In this document: in pieces, positions 4,966-6,097 of the stretch
How positions within the stretch are numbered: the stretch's first letter is position 1
How the letters are laid out: every line of letters begins with the position of its first letter
NCBI GenBank assembly: GCA_965365655.1
Contig: CBDUCN010000308.1
Location: 1-6,097 of the forward strand
Direction: 5' to 3'
DNA from: JBFHNV01 sp965365655
GTDB lineage: Bacteria; Pseudomonadota; Gammaproteobacteria; HK1
DNA: 6,097 nt
Translations under genes and position numbers: made by a program
The notes under the pieces: model-generated
The model's database searches: none
What the model was told of the DNA's origin: nothing
The model's input: only the letters and a program-made list of their open reading frames with translations

Positions 4966-6090
4966 ATGCCCTTCCTTCACATTCCCGAGCTGCGCGCCGA
5001 GACCCCGGCCTGCACCGCAGGCGTGCATCTGAACAACGCGAGCGCCGCCCTGGCGCCGGAGCCGGTGATGCACGCGATGCGCGTCTACCTGGACGACGAG
5101 CTCGCGCTGGGTCCGCACGCCGCCGGCGAGCGGCATGCCGAACGCGTCGAGCAGGTGCTGACGAGCGTCGCGCGCCTTGCCGGCGCCGCGCGGGTGGAGT
5201 GCTTCGACACCGTGGCCCGCACCTTCGCGCTGATGATGGGCGCGATCGACTGGCGCGAGGGCGATCGCCTGCTGCTCTCGCGCAGCGAGTGGGGGCCGGT
5301 GATCGCCGCGGCCGGCGACCTCGCGCGCATCGCGGGTCTGCGCGTGGAGTGGGTGCCGGTGCACGACACCGGCGAGGTGGACGAGGAGTCGCTGGCCGAT
5401 CGAATGGACGACCGGGTGCGGCTGGTGTCACTGCCGTTGCTGCCGGCGCTGGGCGGGCGGCCCCGGCTGCACGCGCGCTTCGCGCGCCCCGACGGCTGCC
5501 TGGTGTTCGGCGACGGGGCGCAGGCGCTCGGCCAGCTGCCGTTCGACCTCGCGGACTCCGGCTACGACGTCGTGGTGGGCACGGCCCGAAAGTGGCTGCG
5601 CGGCCCGCGCGGCATCGCGTTCGCGGGCTTCTCCGAGCGCGGCGCGGGACTGCTGGAACGGGCGCGCTGGCTGGGCAGCACGCCCGGGCGCAGCACGGTC
5701 ACCTCCGACTACAGCCGGCTGCTGCGCATCGGCCTCGGCGCGGCTGCGGACTATGCGCTGGGCCTCGGCATCGAGCGCATCCAGGCGCGCATCGCGGCGC
5801 TCGCCGGGGACCTGCACGCGCGCCTCGACGCGATCCCCGGCGTCGCCCCGGTGTATGCCGCGCCGCGCACCGGGATCGTCGCGTTCTCGGTGACCGGTCA
5901 CGAGGAGGCGCTCGTGAGCACGCTGGCCCGCCAGCGCATCCGCGTGGCGCTGCTGGACGCGCGCTACCACCCGGTGCTGTTCGAGGACCTCGGGCTTCGC
6001 CGCGTCGTGCGCGTGTCGCCGCACTACTACAACACCGAGGACGAGCTGGAGGCCTGCGCCGACGCGGTGGAGCGCGCGCTGGCCGCGTAG
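4966..6090 (+). CDS. Class-V aminotransferase-fold PLP-dependent enzyme, substrate unknown
   Basis: The 374-residue product has the fold-type I, class V layout shared by cysteine desulfurases, isopenicillin N epimerase-like and EgtE-like enzymes. HLNNASAALAPEPV (21-34) is the usual N-terminal substrate-side segment. GDGAQALGQLPFD (182-194) supplies D183, expected to contact the PLP ring nitrogen, and Q186. TARKWLRGPRG (206-216) places the Schiff-base lysine at K209. RVSPHYYNTEDE (349-360) holds the likely substrate-carboxylate arginine R349. The segment LVSLPLLPALGG (153-164) is where relatives usually carry a His/Asn-containing loop, so the active site looks altered there. No NifS/SufS-type catalytic-cysteine loop is evident. 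I start at the ATG at 4966 because family similarity begins right there; a GTG at 4936 would add ten residues. Neither has a clear Shine-Dalgarno sequence. No partner genes identify the substrate. Confidence 0.85.
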   Translation: MPFLHIPELRAETPACTAGVHLNNASAALAPEPVMHAMRVYLDDELALGPHAAGERHAERVEQVLTSVARLAGAARVECFDTVARTFALMMGAIDWREGDRLLLSRSEWGPVIAAAGDLARIAGLRVEWVPVHDTGEVDEESLADRMDDRVRLVSLPLLPALGGRPRLHARFARPDGCLVFGDGAQALGQLPFDLADSGYDVVVGTARKWLRGPRGIAFAGFSERGAGLLERARWLGSTPGRSTVTSDYSRLLRIGLGAAADYALGLGIERIQARIAALAGDLHARLDAIPGVAPVYAAPRTGIVAFSVTGHEEALVSTLARQRIRVALLDARYHPVLFEDLGLRRVVRVSPHYYNTEDELEACADAVERALAA

Positions 6091-6097
6091 GCACGGC

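Noticed and set aside
4775..5431. Minus-strand open frames across the aminotransferase gene (including 4696-5364 and 5428-6024).
   Set aside because: They are shadows of the plus-strand enzyme, which has an intact PLP lysine motif and family landmarks. The antisense products are low-complexity.

Overview
This window is a very GC-rich chromosomal segment. Its gene content (poly(A) polymerase PcnB start, GrxC-type glutaredoxin, Hsp15/HslR) points to a gammaproteobacterium, possibly a high-GC Chromatiales/Ectothiorhodospiraceae-like lineage. That placement is inferred from gene types and composition only. I see no transposase, phage gene, CRISPR array or clear attachment site.

Layout, left to right: (1) 1-139, minus strand: the first 46 codons of pcnB, running off the left edge. 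(2) 140-411: a divergent intergenic region with a convincing sigma-70 promoter (339-367) for (3) a complete tRNA-Glu(CTC) with encoded CCA at 412-487. (4) 501-535: a 16-bp GC-rich hairpin between the tRNA and the convergent gene. (5) 548-3742, minus: a 1064-residue regulator with an N-terminal MalT-like STAND ATPase, a helical TPR-like middle, and a C-terminal winged helix plus BTAD domain. (6) 3743-3959: a divergent intergenic region. (7) 3960-4283 and 4280-4699, plus: a glutaredoxin and an Hsp15/HslR protein sharing an ATGA stop/start overlap, hence a two-gene operon. (8) 4700-4965: an intergenic region rich in dyads, including a diverged 35-bp direct repeat and two long stem-loops. (9) 4966-6090, plus: a class-V PLP-dependent aminotransferase-fold enzyme of unknown substrate.

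Functionally the window is mostly housekeeping: RNA 3'-end processing (PcnB), translation (tRNA-Glu), thiol redox (glutaredoxin) and ribosome rescue under heat stress (Hsp15). Two genes have unknown roles: the large ligand-sensing regulator, whose target and inducer cannot be read from this segment, and the aminotransferase-like enzyme. The regulator is divergent from grxC-hslR, so the 217-bp shared upstream region is the nearest candidate target, but nothing in the sequence proves this. I found no clear evidence of an undescribed multi-gene system. The best leads are the regulator's domain order, the paired dyad repeats before the aminotransferase, and the atypical active-site loop of that enzyme.
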